DNA of 64,000 nucleotides from Batillaria attramentaria (GCA_018292915.2 JACVVK020000289.1:301001-365000); one strand, 5' to 3'; shown: positions 21,599 through 32,639, numbered from the stretch's first letter. The notes: generated by a model not told the origin, from the letters alone. Numbers and translations are program-made.

Positions 21599-22620
21599 AT
21601 GGTGACAGCAGAACATAGCAAAATTACCGATGTCGTGAGAACTAAGGCTGAGTGACATTGACCAAGAGGGTAATGTATATTATGTAATCACAGTGGCGAT
21701 GAATTAATTTAAAGAAAAAATACTACTACATGTGGGGCAGTTGGTAGTCTGGTGGTTAAGATTTTGCCACCTACGTCAGAGTTCAGGTTCGAGTCCCACT
21801 TAGAGCAGAGAATCTTTCTCTCTAGTATGTGGCGATGTTCATTAGGGCTGATCACAGTAAAATTACTGATGTCATGAGAACTGAGGCTGAGTGACATTGA
21901 CCAAGAGGGTAATGTATTTAATGTGGCGATGAATTAATTTAAAGAAAAAATACTACTACATGTGGGGCGGTTGGTAGTCTGGTGGTTAAGATTTTGCCAC
22001 CTACGTCAGAGTTCAGGTTCGAGTCCCACTTAGAGCAGAGAATCTTTCTCTCTAGTATGTGGCGATGTTCATTAGGGCTGATCACAGTAAAATTACTGAT
22101 GTCATGAGAACTGAGGCTGAGTGACATTGACCAAGAGGGTAATGTATTTAATGTGGCGATGAATTAATTTAAAGAAAAAATACTACTACATGTGGGGCAG
22201 TTGGTAGTCTGGTGGTTAAGATTTTGCCACCTACGTCAGAGTTCAGGTTCGAGTCCCACTTAGAGCAGAGAATCTTTCTCTCTAGTATGTGGCGATGTTC
22301 ATTAGGGCTGATCACAGTAAAATTACTGATGTCATGAGAACTGAGGCTGAGTGACATTGACCAAGAGGGTAATGTATTTAATGTGGCGATGAATTAAAGA
22401 ATAAAAACCACTACATGTGGGGCGGTTGGTAGCCTAGTGGTTAAGATTTTGCCAACTACTTCAGAGGTCAGGTTCGAGTCCCACTTAGGGCAAAGAATTT
22501 TTCTCTCTGGTATGTGGCGATGTTGATTAGGGCCGATCATCGGAGGTTCTCTTTAGGTACGGTACTCTGGCTTGCTACACCTCTGCTTTGGATATTTTCA
22601 GTCAACAACATTCAAAATAA
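21599..22620 (+). repeat. 230-bp tandem array derived from SINE family A
   Basis: Three near-identical 230-bp units begin at about 21704, 21934 and 22164, preceded by a partial unit (from 21599) and followed by a diverged unit (from about 22394) that runs on into a normal SINE body and tail. Each unit contains a tRNA-like head (TGGTGGTTAAG as A-box-like text, GGTTCGAGTCCC as B box) and then the sequence ending AAGAAAAAATACTACTACA. The array lies in the second intron of the DJ-1/PfpI gene, directly next to exon 3. Confidence 0.9.
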
Positions 22621-22770
22621 ATGCAATTCTATATTCCAAAACTTAAAAAGTCGAGCTGACCCATCACACCAGGTGATTGTAATGTTTTGATGTCTAGCTA
22701 TGTGTGAGAGAATGTGTGTGATTCATGTGAGTGTGCGAGCTGGGTTCAGCTCATAATCCACACATTACAT
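22400..22770 (+). mobile_element. SINE family A, full-length copy at array end
   Basis: It has a tRNA-like head with GGTTCGAGTCCCACTTAGGG, the body with GGGCCGATCATCGG and CTCTGGCTTGC, and the tail AAATAAATGCAATTCTA. It is the likely founder of the 230-bp array on its left. Confidence 0.75.
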
Positions 22771-23468
22771 TACATAACATTACATGTACCACTACATGTA
22801 CTATCATTACTACATGTACAGGTAAAACTCTTTTGGGCAAAACAAAAACAGCCGTAAATTACATAATGACTACATGTACATGTAAAGACATGCATGCCAA
22901 TATCTCTTAGTTTTACACACATCTGTACATGTGTAGGGACACAAATAGAGCGTGGGCTCAAGTGCAGTGTTTGTTTGAAGGATTCTGCTTTGCGAGTGTG
23001 CCAGTTTGTAGTGATTATGTTGTCACAAAAAAGCGTGATAATCGTGATTTTTGTCCTTGATAGGGCAAGGTGCATGCCAGCGGGTTGCAAATGGAGGCAA
23101 GCTTTCCCGTGAAGCTAGGACGTATTGTGCACAAGAGAGACAGAGGTGATGCACGTCGATTTGGGTGAAGTGGCTTTCTAAACAGAAAGCATGCCAGCAT
23201 TGCCCCAGTGAGGCCTGAGCGGAAAGGAGACTTCAAATTTCTTTAAAACTCCTGTCAGATACATTTCCTTGAATGATCTGTGCATGGTAATTTTTGTTTC
23301 TAGATTAAAACATTTTTAGGGGTGACTATGATGCCTGGGGCTAAAAGGGAATATAATGACATTTTGAGGCCTTGTGCATTTGTAGTCTTTGACTACAGTA
23401 CTGTTAAAACATGTTGTCATGCACACTTAGGAAAACAGTCTATACATGGAATACACACAAAAGTTTAC
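22771..23468. other. DJ-1/PfpI intron 2 remainder
   Basis: No element recognised beyond short TACATGTA-rich text at about 22765-22885. Confidence 0.5.
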
Positions 23469-23606
23469 CTCTGCTTTGATGTCATCAATGGAAACTTCAG
23501 CTTTCATAGGGTAACCATGCTTGCCTTTGTACACGTTGTCCTTCACGGGACCTATTGCGACGACAGCATATCCAGCCTCCTTGAACCGGTAGTATGGATA
23601 CACAAA
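23469..23606 (-). CDS. DJ-1/PfpI-family protein, exon 2
   Basis: On the minus strand it lies between CTTTATAG and a GTAAAC donor and encodes exactly 46 codons in phase 0. It contains VYPYYRFKEAGYAVVAIG and YKGKHGYPMKAEVSIDD, which fit the family's first alpha/beta unit and the GK.GYP segment seen in PfpI-type proteins. It joins in frame to exon 1 (VEDAE then FVYPYYRF) and to exon 3 (DDIKAE then DLSALIIPGG). The family includes glutamine-amidotransferase-like hydrolases, deglycase/glyoxalase-type enzymes and chaperones, so substrate cannot be inferred. Confidence 0.87.
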
Positions 23607-23696
23607 CTATAAAGAGAACAAAAATGAAGAAAGCTTTACTCTCTTCAAGGTTGTGCTTTGAAATTGTGACCCAGGGCTTCACACGCGCGGGAATTA

Positions 23697-24119
23697 CAGT
23701 CTTCACAAAAAGTTAAGGACCAGTCAACATAATGGGTGACAGTTTCAATAAATCAGAAAAAATACACGAATAAGATTTTTCCCATAAAATTTGGTAGCAA
23801 GGTTAAGGGGTAAATAGTGAACATGGCGACCACTCTGTGGATGGCACGTGTGCGTCACACAGCATGCTTGGCGTGTTTGAAAATCTGCAATTTCGGTAGA
23901 ACTTGACCGCGTTTCAGTGTCCAGTGAGCGATACCTGGGGCTTTCTGCACGGCAAAAATGAGATGCAGGTCAAAGAATGCATCCCTGGTTATGAACTGTG
24001 CTCATTTGTTTGCCTACATAAGCCGCCGTTTCAACGATGTTCAGCACTACACCAGCATGCCACCACGACAAAAGTTGAATGATATTTGCAAGTGGTCCTT
24101 AACTTTTTGTGAAGGCTGT
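23697..24119 (+). mobile_element. Tc1/mariner-type MITE, copy 2
   Basis: A 423-bp element flanked by TA (23695-23696 and 24120-24121), with ends CAGTCTTCACAAAAAG and its inverted partner. It is the same element as 19626-20051 in opposite orientation. It lies in intron 1 of the DJ-1/PfpI gene. A start-codon-like MPPRQKLNDICK sits just inside the right end. Confidence 0.9.
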
Positions 24120-24147
24120 ATAACAGGACAAGTAACTGACTGAAAAA

Positions 24148-24148
<1 letters not shown>

Positions 24149-24205
<57 letters not shown>

Positions 24206-24433
24206 TGAGATACCCTTAGATCTGTTAGACGTTTCAGCGGTAGGATGGTAGATCCCCCCCCCCCCCTCCACTGTGGCTTGTAGCCAATATAGGGCAAGGC
24301 GGACTTGTCCACTGGCATACAAAGCACACATCTCCTAGATCTAGGGAGCGCTCTCAGCTTTACTTACTTCCCCTATTTTCAAATTGACCTGATTGAGCGC
24401 ATGTTTTCAGCTTTAGCGACGCCTTTGTTCCTT

Positions 24434-24465
<32 letters not shown>
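24149..24465. repeat. (AT)n microsatellites
   Basis: AT tract at about 24149-24203 and a second at about 24437-24465, with ordinary intron sequence in between. Confidence 0.9.
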
Positions 24466-24987
24466 CACTCTGCCACTATTACAAGTCATGGTATAAATTC
24501 CATAATTCACCACATGTGGTATAACATTGTACCCATGACAACCACGCGTGAATTTTACGGCTGTACCTAAAGAGTGAACATGTATTACCCTAGCAGTGTT
24601 CCAGCAGTGTGTTCTGGTGAAAGGATTTGCGTCACGATATGACGCGAAAAGGGACTAAAGAATAACTTACGTCACGACATGACGTGGTTCGACTTTGTAC
24701 GGGAATGGGGATGAAGGAGCTTTGCCAGTCGCTTGACGTGGCATTGTTGATCTTTTGCTGCGTTTTATCAAAAAGCGGTCGTGTTTGTGACAAGCTAAAG
24801 CCTAGTTCCAGTTCTCTACTAAGACGGAGGCTTCGAAACGGACCAGCTGACTTCTCAGAGCCTATGGACAAAGCGAGGTAAAGCACCTCAGTCAGTGATG
24901 TTGCGAGAAGCATTTGGATTGCCGATGTCAGCTTTCAAATCAAAGAAATGCAGGTAGGGACGTGGTATAAATAATTTTCCCAATTCA

Positions 24988-25085
24988 GTGCCCCCGATTA
25001 CGAAAAATACACCACACGAGTTTGTTGATTTCGGGGGGTCGAAATCAACAAACTCGTGTGGTGTATTTTCCGTAATCGGGGGCAC
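24988..25085. repeat. 46-bp near-perfect hairpin
   Basis: Left arm 24988-25033 and right arm 25040-25085 are complementary at 45 of 46 positions, with the six-base spacer GGGGGT. The stem starts GTGCCCCCGATTACG and closes at TTGATTTCG. It lies in DJ-1/PfpI intron 1. It could be a small fold-back element or an RNA hairpin precursor; no known microRNA is recognised. Confidence 0.95.
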
Positions 25086-25148
25086 CTCATTGTAAAAACT
25101 CTATATATACTATAATAGTATTTGTCTATTATTAGAGACATACATACT

Positions 25149-25546
25149 TCGGGTGGTCGGTGGTCTAGTGGTTAAGAGACTTGTCACCAATGCGAGAGGT
25201 TAGGGGTTCGAGTCCCACTCGGGGCAAAGAATTTTTCCTTCTCGTATGTGTGTTCATTCGGGCCGATCGTCGGGTTTCTCTCCGGGTACTCTGGCTTCCT
25301 CCCCCTCAGCTCTGGAAATGTTCAGCCCACCAAATTTGAAAAATAAATGCAATTCTAAATTCTGAAACTTAAATAGCTGAGCTGACCCTTCACACCACGT
25401 CATTGTAATGTGTTTATGTCCAGTGTGTGAGCGAATGCGTGTGATTCACGTGAGCGTGCGTGTTGGGTTCAGTTCGCAGCGCTTTGAGCCGATTCATGAA
25501 ATAGGGTAAAGCACCTATACAATACTCATTATTATTATTATATTAT
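25149..25546 (+). mobile_element. tRNA-derived SINE family A, full-length
   Basis: It has a tRNA-like head (GGTCTAGTGGTTAAG; B box GGTTCGAGTCCC), a body with CATTCGGGCCGATCGTCGGG and CTCTGGCTTCCTCC, the tail block AAATAAATGCAATTCTAAAT and a 3' (ATT)n end. This is the cleanest copy in the window. Confidence 0.88.
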
Positions 25547-26171
25547 ACTTAACTTCAAGTTAAGTATGTATGTCTGAGTATGTCTCTGTCTATGATCGAT
25601 GTCCAACATGAAGCCCTGGTGACTATGCAATCCATGTGAACAGTATTGGCAAGGAAATTAAACAAGCGTAAGGATGAAATAGGAGACGCACACTGTATGA
25701 TGGGGAAGGGTGTGGGAATGGTACATGTTAACTAAGTTTCAGGTGCAATGCAGTATCACAGCTTAAGCCAACATGCATCTATCCTATCTAGACTAATCAT
25801 GAGAACTGGGTTAGGTTATCTATAAAGAGCAGGGAGTGACGCTAACTCTTGAATTGACGCTACCTCTTGACGTGTATTAACATGAACAAAAATCAATATT
25901 CCAAGCAGCCTGTAAGTTTTCTGACGTTTCAACAGGTACACGAGAATACTGTTTCACAGCACACAGCACCATATTGCGGGACAAATTTACACGATGAAAC
26001 AAGTGCTGATAAGAAATACGTGTATCATAGTCGTCGACACATCCACTACCCTTCGGCATACGACTTTCAAGAAAAGGAAAGTAGAACTCAAAAATACAAG
26101 TATGCCGTGCTGGGTACACACGTTTTCGGCTTTGTGAAAACATCAGCTTAACTGAAGGCATTTAAAAATAC

Positions 26172-26237
26172 CTCTGCATCTTCAACGTTGAACTCAACGA
26201 GTATACCAACTTTCTTGGATGCTGACATGACACTATT
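26172..26237 (-). CDS. DJ-1/PfpI-family protein, exon 1 with start
   Basis: On the minus strand the exon follows the splice acceptor TTTACTTCAG, has nine untranslated bases and then ATG at 26228-26226. It encodes 19 residues: MSASKKVGILVEFNVEDAE, then the donor GTATTT in phase 0. KKVGILVE is the first beta strand, and VEDAE places the family's conserved glutamate. The upstream acceptor implies a separate 5' untranslated exon further right, which I cannot place. With exons 2 and 3 the recognised coding part is 97 residues plus one base, about half of a usual family member. Confidence 0.82.
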
Positions 26238-26703
26238 CTGAAGTAAATCAATAACAAAATTAATACTACCCCTTTCCAACAGAGGAGCAGCAACAGTCAC
26301 AACAAGGGAGATTATTCTATGGACGCATACACGTCTATTCACCGCGATACTATCTAAAAGAGGTCCAGTACTGAGTAGTCGACGTTTCGAGTTTCAGCTA
26401 CGCGGCGGTTGTGTCAGTTACCATTAATTTCCCTGTTTTCGTGTTAAGGCTGAAGTGAACAAAGTCATATAAGGAACGAAATGGTCGAAAACCATTGAGA
26501 TTTCTTTCTTCTTCTTCTCTCTCTCTTTTTTTTTTTTTCAGGCAGAAAACTTTGACTCGTCAGGTCCCCGGCGGCCGCTTGGTCTTCAACGAGATGCTAG
26601 CAAAAACAACGACAAAGTGACTCAAGGCGCATGTATTAACAGACACGCAACACGGACACACCGGACACCGTGCCGCGCGCGCGCCGGCGGGCACACACAC
26701 ACT

Positions 26704-26738
<35 letters not shown>

Positions 26739-27157
26739 ACACACACACACACACAGCGGCGAGTTCGTAGCCGATGCAGACTGAAGTTGTACGCGTGAAA
26801 ACGTCGCTAGATGCCAGGCAGACACCGGATGTCAGGCGGAACTTGTGGATGGAGCGGTGTCACGGGTATCTGGTATTGCCGGCTCAGTTGGCACCCTCTA
26901 ATGAGTTCTTCAACACTGTTTGTCGGTTGGCCAGTGGACACCGACTTGTATTCCAGCAGCGGGGGAATTAAACTGATGTAAACCGCTGGCCGGCCATGTG
27001 GACTCTGTCCGGCCTACAGGAGGCCTTGGCACAAACTTTCTAAAGCCATACGGCGATCCACATGGCCGATTTAATGGATGGTGTAAGCTGTTTGTGTGCA
27101 AACAACAGCGTGTTGTTTAGGATCTGGACGCGTAGCCCTAGTGGGATCCTTATCCCG

Positions 27158-27160
<3 letters not shown>
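26238..27160. other. DJ-1/PfpI 5' flank, with (CA)n tract
   Basis: The likely 5' untranslated exon and promoter lie here but cannot be defined. A GC-rich stretch with CCGGCGGCCGC (near 26566) and CGCGCGCGCCGGCGGGC (near 26675) is followed by CA tracts (about 26692-26755). Confidence 0.4.
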
Positions 27161-27162
<2 letters not shown>

Positions 27163-27221
<59 letters not shown>

Positions 27222-27229
27222 ACACACAC

Positions 27230-27278
<49 letters not shown>

Positions 27279-27281
27279 GTG

Positions 27282-27336
<55 letters not shown>

Positions 27337-27378
27337 GTGGCACACACACACACACCGTGGCACACACACACACACACA

Positions 27379-27430
<52 letters not shown>
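27163..27430. repeat. Compound (CA)n with regular CCGTGG breaks
   Basis: About 270 bp of CA repeat is broken three times by ACCGTGGC (near 27277, 27334 and 27355) and once each by CTGA and CG steps, and ends in ACCGTCACACC. The spaced breaks suggest amplification of a larger unit inside the tract. Confidence 0.9.
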
Positions 27431-27579
27431 GTCACACCGGCAAGACACAAAGCAGAATCTCCTAAGAAATGAAAGAAATAAATGCTGTTGCGTTTTTAGA
27501 GCAGAGACACAAAAACTATTTTCCCATTACTGAGACAAAACAAAAATCACCAGGCAGAAACCTATTTTAGTTAATGATG

Positions 27580-27580
27580 T

Positions 27581-27647
<67 letters not shown>

Positions 27648-27679
27648 TTTTTAACATTCAATGAACAAATAGTAGCGCG

Positions 27680-27746
<67 letters not shown>

Positions 27747-27810
27747 GTACGCTTTGAGAAAAGATAATCTAAAAAAAAAAAAAAAAAAAGTTTTTTTTTT
27801 TTTTTTTTTC
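27580..27810. repeat. Facing (CA)n and (TG)n tracts, then A/T runs
   Basis: A CA tract (about 27583-27645) faces a TG tract (about 27682-27744) across a spacer of about 37 bp, so the two can pair as a long hairpin. An A run and T run (27771-27810) follow and can also pair. Confidence 0.9.
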
Positions 27811-29320
27811 TCCTTGGGGAAACAAAATCATTTGTTCCTCCCATTTACTGAACAAAGCTACAGAGTAGAAAGCACCGTTTCAGTGAAATGGGGAAAAAAA
27901 AACAACAAGCCAACAAACAAAACAAAAAGCACGGAGCTGGTTTAATCAGTAACATGGAATAGGGACTGAAACAAAAAGAGTAAAAATATATTGTTGTTCT
28001 GTTTTTGTAATGAGCAGACTATTTGTTTAAAGGTTTCCTATGAACGAAACCTTTAAAAAAGAAAATAGTGAAAGGAATAGGAAAGGTCAAATGCCTCCTT
28101 AACAGAATTCAGTGTTTAAAAGGTTAGGAAATTAAATGTCTGTTACTTTCTCCGGGAATTTTTTTTTAACATGATTAAATTTGTTTTTATTCTTTTGATT
28201 TGTTTTGCTCTCAACCTTTTTTTTTTTTTCTCTTGTGATTTCAACTTCTTCGGTTTACGTTTTATTCGTTTCATTTCTTTTGTTATATTTTTGTGGTTGT
28301 AAGTTGTAGGTTGGTTTGTCTTTTTGTTTTTTGGGGGTGTGCGCGCTTTTTTTTGGGGGGGGGAGGGGGTGTTTTATTTTATTTTCAAACTTATATTTCT
28401 TCTATATTAGCAGTCCCAGTGAGACCAGTCCTCGAATTTGCTGCAATCAGAGGAAGACAAAATCGGTTAGTGACTTTGTTTTAACTGAATCTGGTTTCGC
28501 TACAACAAAGTGGTTTCAGTTTTGGAACGGCGCTACGTTCATGTGTGTTTGACACCTGCTGAAAACTTCTGGTTTTGTTTTTCCTTCACTCCCACTGAGT
28601 GACAATCATCTATCAAGTTTTACTTTGAATCCAGTTCGTGCGCAAACGTATGTTCACCGTACGACTAAAAGCCTGCTAAATTACTACTGGTGCAGGACCA
28701 CAGATATCAAACTCCTCGCTCGCTTTTGAGTCCACTTCATCCTAGATCGCTTTTGGCGTCAGCTACTTGAAGCTAGCGGAAAGTATCCCATCTAAGGGCA
28801 AAAACCTTGTTAAGTTTTGTAGTAGAATGTAGAGTAAGATGTGTCGGAAAATATGACGGAAATTGTAAGGATATTAGATGTAGAACAGAGTAGGATATTA
28901 TCAGTTATCGTAAAGAAAGTGCACAATTTGAGGATTTATGGAAGAATGGAGAAAATTGTTATCTGAACGAGACGGAAGTCGACTTCAAATAACAATGTTA
29001 AGGGATTCTTCCATAAATCTTGAAATGTGCGATAACGTTTGTACTGCAAGCGAATGGACTTTTTTTTTCCAAGTTAAAAATTGCTCACCGATCTTGTTCG
29101 GCAGCTGAGTCTAGATGTAGACTATTTTATTGTGACGGCTCATTTTCAGCCAATCTGAACGCAGTGACAGACACACCCCCAAAAGGGGAAGGCTATTCGC
29201 AAAAACGGGCGAGGTCGTCTGGCATCCATCAATTCATCAAAACCTACAACCCAAACACGTCGAAAAATCGATGAATCAGTAAGTTTGAAATGTTCTTTCG
29301 GAAAAAAATAATTTCGGAAT
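27811..29320. other. AT-rich intergenic DNA, nothing recognised
   Basis: There are poly(T)-rich stretches (28150-28400) but no gene, RNA or known repeat on either strand. Confidence 0.45.
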
Positions 29321-29324
29321 TTAG

Positions 29325-29545
29325 AATTGCATTTATTTTTCAAATTTGGTGGGCTGAACATTTCCAAAGCAGAGGGGGAGGAAGCCGGAGTACCCGGAGA
29401 GAACCCCCGACGATCGGCCCGAATGAACGGTGCCACATACGAGAAGGAAAAATTCTTTGCCCCGAGTGGGACTCGAACCCTCGACCTCTCGCATTGGTGA
29501 CAAGTCTCTTAACCACTAGACCAACGACCGCCCCAAATGACGTCA
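29325..29545 (-). mobile_element. tRNA-derived SINE family A
   Basis: On the minus strand the head (TCTAGTGGTTAAGAGACTTG; B-box-like GGTTCGAGTCCC) is followed by the body shared with 25149-25546. The 3' tail beyond AAATAAATGCAATTC is missing. Confidence 0.85.
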
Positions 29546-29806
29546 AGGATGTTGAGTCGGAGCACAAGTAAATTCAGTCGCCAGGGGCCTGAGATATGTA
29601 GGACATTATGACCGAAGTCGGAGTTAAGCTCGACTAAACTAAGACTAAACGATTTGCACGAGATACATAAACGAAGACTAAGGCGAGTTTACGACTGATT
29701 TAAGTTGATGCATCATAGTCATAATCATAGTCTCGGCGTAATGAGTTTGAGACTAGAGCAAAGTCTCAGATTAGTGTGCATTTTGCCTCGGACGATAACT
29801 GTCGCC
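29546..29806. other. Spacer before satellite array
   Basis: It is rich in CGACTAAA and AAGACTAA words (about 29615-29770) but has no definable repeat unit or gene. Confidence 0.3.
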
Positions 29807-30275
29807 CGCTGTTTGCGTCATTTGGTACACGGGCCTAAGTGTCTTGTATTGGATAGACACTAGCTATTACCATATGATGGCTCAACCCAGACAGTAATAT
29901 CGTACGCTGTTTGAGTCATACGGTACAAGGGCATAAGCGTCGTGGATTGGATAGACACCTCGGCCCTATAACATATGATGGTTCAACCCAGACAGTAATA
30001 TCGTACGCTGTTTGAGTCATACGGTACAAGGGCATAAGCGTCGTGGATTGGATAGACACCTACTGACCTAGGCCCTATTACCATATGATGGCTCAACCCA
30101 GCCAGTAATATCGTACGCTGTTTGCGTCATTTGGTGTAAGGGCCTAAGCGTCGTGGATTGGATAGACACGTAGGCCCTATTACCATATGATGGCTCAACC
30201 CAGACAGTAATACCGTACGCTGTTTGAGTCATACGGTACAAAGGCCTAAGCGTCGTGGATTGGATAGACACCTCT
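29807..30275. repeat. About 100-bp satellite array, copy 1 (5 units)
   Basis: Units start at about 29807, 29905, 30006, 30116 and 30218 with the word CGCTGTTTG. Each continues through GTCAT, a CGGTACAAGGGC-like segment, GTCGTGGATTGGATAGACAC and ATATGATGGCTCAACCCAG. Periods range from 98 to 110 bp. Two sub-types alternate (TTTGGTRYAAG versus ATACGGTACAAG), suggesting a higher-order repeat. Confidence 0.9.
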
Positions 30276-31013
30276 ATAGAGAAACAACTTAAAAAGCAGT
30301 GAAAATGTGGAGTTTGGCTTGTTTCACGTACGCCGAGAAGAACCGGAGAAACTGAAAGACCCGACTATCGTGACTTATCTTAGCTCAATAGGTCAGCATC
30401 AACTTTTTTTCTTTTTTTTTTTGGATAGTTTTACGAAAGCAGCTCCATAAAAAGTTTTCGCCGAAAGTCGTTGGCGGCTGAATTGCCAACCTACTATACT
30501 CTCATTTCCCCTTCCTCTAGACTAATCTGATATTGACTGAGCGCCGGGTTCGCTTTTTCTGAAAGCAGAATGAAATATGATCCCCGTGAGTTCATGTGCT
30601 TCACCCAAGGGCCACCGCGGAACCAACGATCCTTGAGACCCCACGATGGCGTACTTCCCGCTAACTGCGGCGATCTAGGTTTTCACGTCCCTTTGGCTTT
30701 GTCAATTCCTCCACACCCCGATAGGGGAGAGAGGAATAAAATCTTTTGACTTTGACTTTTTTTTGACAAATCAGTGGTGCACGCTGACATCGCCACATAC
30801 GGAAAGCCGGGACAGACTAGCGGTAGAGCGTTGGACTTTCAATGCTCGGGTCGTGAGATCGAATCCCGGCTGGGAACCACATTCTTGTACTGGCTTCCTC
30901 CTAGCTGCCCCGTCTTCGGCGTCACGTATGTGTTGGAAAAAGGGAAGGGGGGGGGGGGGATGGGGTGGTGGTGGTGAAAGGCTGAACCCCTATACACAAC
31001 CCCCTGCTACTTA
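30276..31013 (+). repeat. Duplicated flank of satellite with LINE tail and SINE B
   Basis: This unit recurs at 37227-38150. It includes a LINE-like 3' end (CCCCGATAGGGGAGAGAGG, then TTTGACT repeats, about 30710-30765) and a family-B SINE on the plus strand (about 30795-31013; GGTAGAGCGTTGGACTTTC; GATCGAATCCCGGCTGGG). The copies part after CCCCCTGCTACTTA. Confidence 0.8.
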
Positions 31014-31388
31014 CGTTGTCTGCTCATGGATTGGAATAACCCCACTCCATATTCGTTTATTTGTTGAGTAAATGAAATGAAAATCGTTCAGCGAGTAACA
31101 CGGTCGTGCATATAATTATGTACCACTGCTGAGGCATGCTGTAGTACGGACACGGATAGCATGTGCAGTTTTACGCTCCATTCCGCTTCCCTGATGTAGC
31201 AAGGCATCACCAGGGCGCAGGCTGGAGGTAGACAACCGTACCGCATGAACCATCTACATTAATAGGTAGAGCATTTCATTTTCTTTGATTTTCATGTATA
31301 ATATTTGGGTTTATGATAAATGGTTATAGATGCCACGGTCATGTCCATTTTGTGCCTGTTCCATCTCTTACAGCCTTTATATAGGCGG
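31014..31388. other. Spacer, nothing recognised
   Basis: About 375 bp between two duplicated blocks, with no gene or repeat that I can name. Confidence 0.4.
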
Positions 31389-31500
31389 GCGAGAGCTGGA
31401 CTTTCAATGCTCGAGTCGTGAGTTCGACTACCGGCTGGGGCCAAATATTTGTGCTGGCCATTGTCTCGTTGCCCCGCCTTTGAAATCATCCATACATGGT
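31389..31500 (+). mobile_element. 5'-truncated SINE family B
   Basis: It begins inside the tRNA-like head (GAGAGCTGGACTTTCAATGC), then has the family body (GGGGCCAAATATTTGTGCTGG). The same truncation opens copy B at 47969. Confidence 0.75.
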
Positions 31501-31984
31501 TGAAAGGACTGTAATAGTTAATTATTTAGGGCTTAACGCCGCGCAAGCAACAAACACTAATTCGCGGCTAAGTGAAAGTTTGCCTCTGCCAGGTCGTTAA
31601 AAGGGTAAAAAGCTATTCCGTAAAACTATATATATATAAAGATACACACGTTACTCAAAAATCTCAAAGCTAGTCCATATTGCATGAGAGACTAGATTTT
31701 ATAAAAGCAGGTTGGACTCTTTCAAGAACTCGAAGATGTTGTCTGGGGGTATATCCCAGAACAACATTTTCAGTGCTGAAACACGTAATGCTTATCACGG
31801 ATCTCTGCGAGATCCGCACAAGACACCAAAACATTGTTTAACGGTAAAAGGTACATGGCACGGAATACACCATGGGGGTCCCTGCCCCTTCAACAGATGT
31901 GAATGGGTAACATAAGCGTGCCCGATATGGAGCCGGCTTAAGACCACCTCCTACCGTCGATTAGACCGACAGCGAGGGATATCA
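31501..31984. other. Duplicated non-coding block
   Basis: Shared with about 48081-48600. It includes GGGCTTAACGCCGCGCAAG text that also appears reversed near 4850-4875, so part belongs to another dispersed repeat. No gene. Confidence 0.45.
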
Positions 31985-32580
31985 TCACAAAAGCTTGGTA
32001 AAATATGCTTCCCGGGCCTGGTTAATGCCGGGATATTTATGACAGGAAGCGCGGAATGCGGCCCTGTCCCGCAGTCCCAAACCACACGGACCTCCATAGC
32101 ATAATCTTACCATCATCCTCATCTCCATCATCATGCATAATAAAAATTGCCCCAGCATCCGAGCCCTCCGTGGATTCCACCCATTACCTGGGAGGAACAC
32201 CACTGGAACTGGCAAAAAAGAGGGCAGCAAAAAAAAAAAAAAAAAAAAGAAGAAATGCTTCAGTTTTTCTTCGGGAGGGCATCCCACTGGGTCTGCCACT
32301 CCCTTTGAATAAACTTTGATGCAAGAGGTTTAAAATCACTGACAACCATGTGAGCATCCTCCACTGGGCCATCACGAGCAGCATTCGCGGCCCGGTCAGC
32401 AAGCCTGTTTCCTCGGATGCCCACATGACCTGGGACCCAGATGAAAACAATATCCTTGTTATCTGCTATCAAGGATGCATGGAGTTCATGGATCAACACC
32501 GGGAATGGGTGATCCGATCTTCTACCATGCACAGCCCGAAGCGCCGACTATTTCTACTACAACTTAGGCCCATGGCTCCA
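31985..32580 (-). pseudogene. LINE 3' remnant with RNase H domain (I-clade-like), copy A
   Basis: On the minus strand a frame of about 90 codons (32260-32532) shows the RNase H text VFIWVPGHVGIRGNRLADRA, typical of the C-terminal RNase H domain of I-like LINEs, and then loses the frame near an A-rich run (32230-32250). The rest, down to 31985, looks like its 3' UTR. The 5' part is missing. Confidence 0.75.
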
Positions 32581-32639
32581 AGTGGAGCATACGCTATCGA
32601 CGACCCTTCGTCATCGCACTCTGTTCTGGGCTACTCTTG

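Noticed and set aside
21704..22393. Possible CRISPR array or tRNA gene cluster because of regular repeats with B boxes
   Set aside because: The units are contiguous 230-bp tandem copies with no spacers, in a eukaryotic intron, and the tRNA-like heads lack a foldable full tRNA; they are SINE-derived.
24031..24331. Minus-strand frames with Tyr-Ile runs
   Set aside because: Translation of an (AT)n tract next to the MITE.
29807..30275. CRISPR-like reading of the 100-bp array
   Set aside because: There is no short repeat/unique spacer alternation; whole units are similar to each other.
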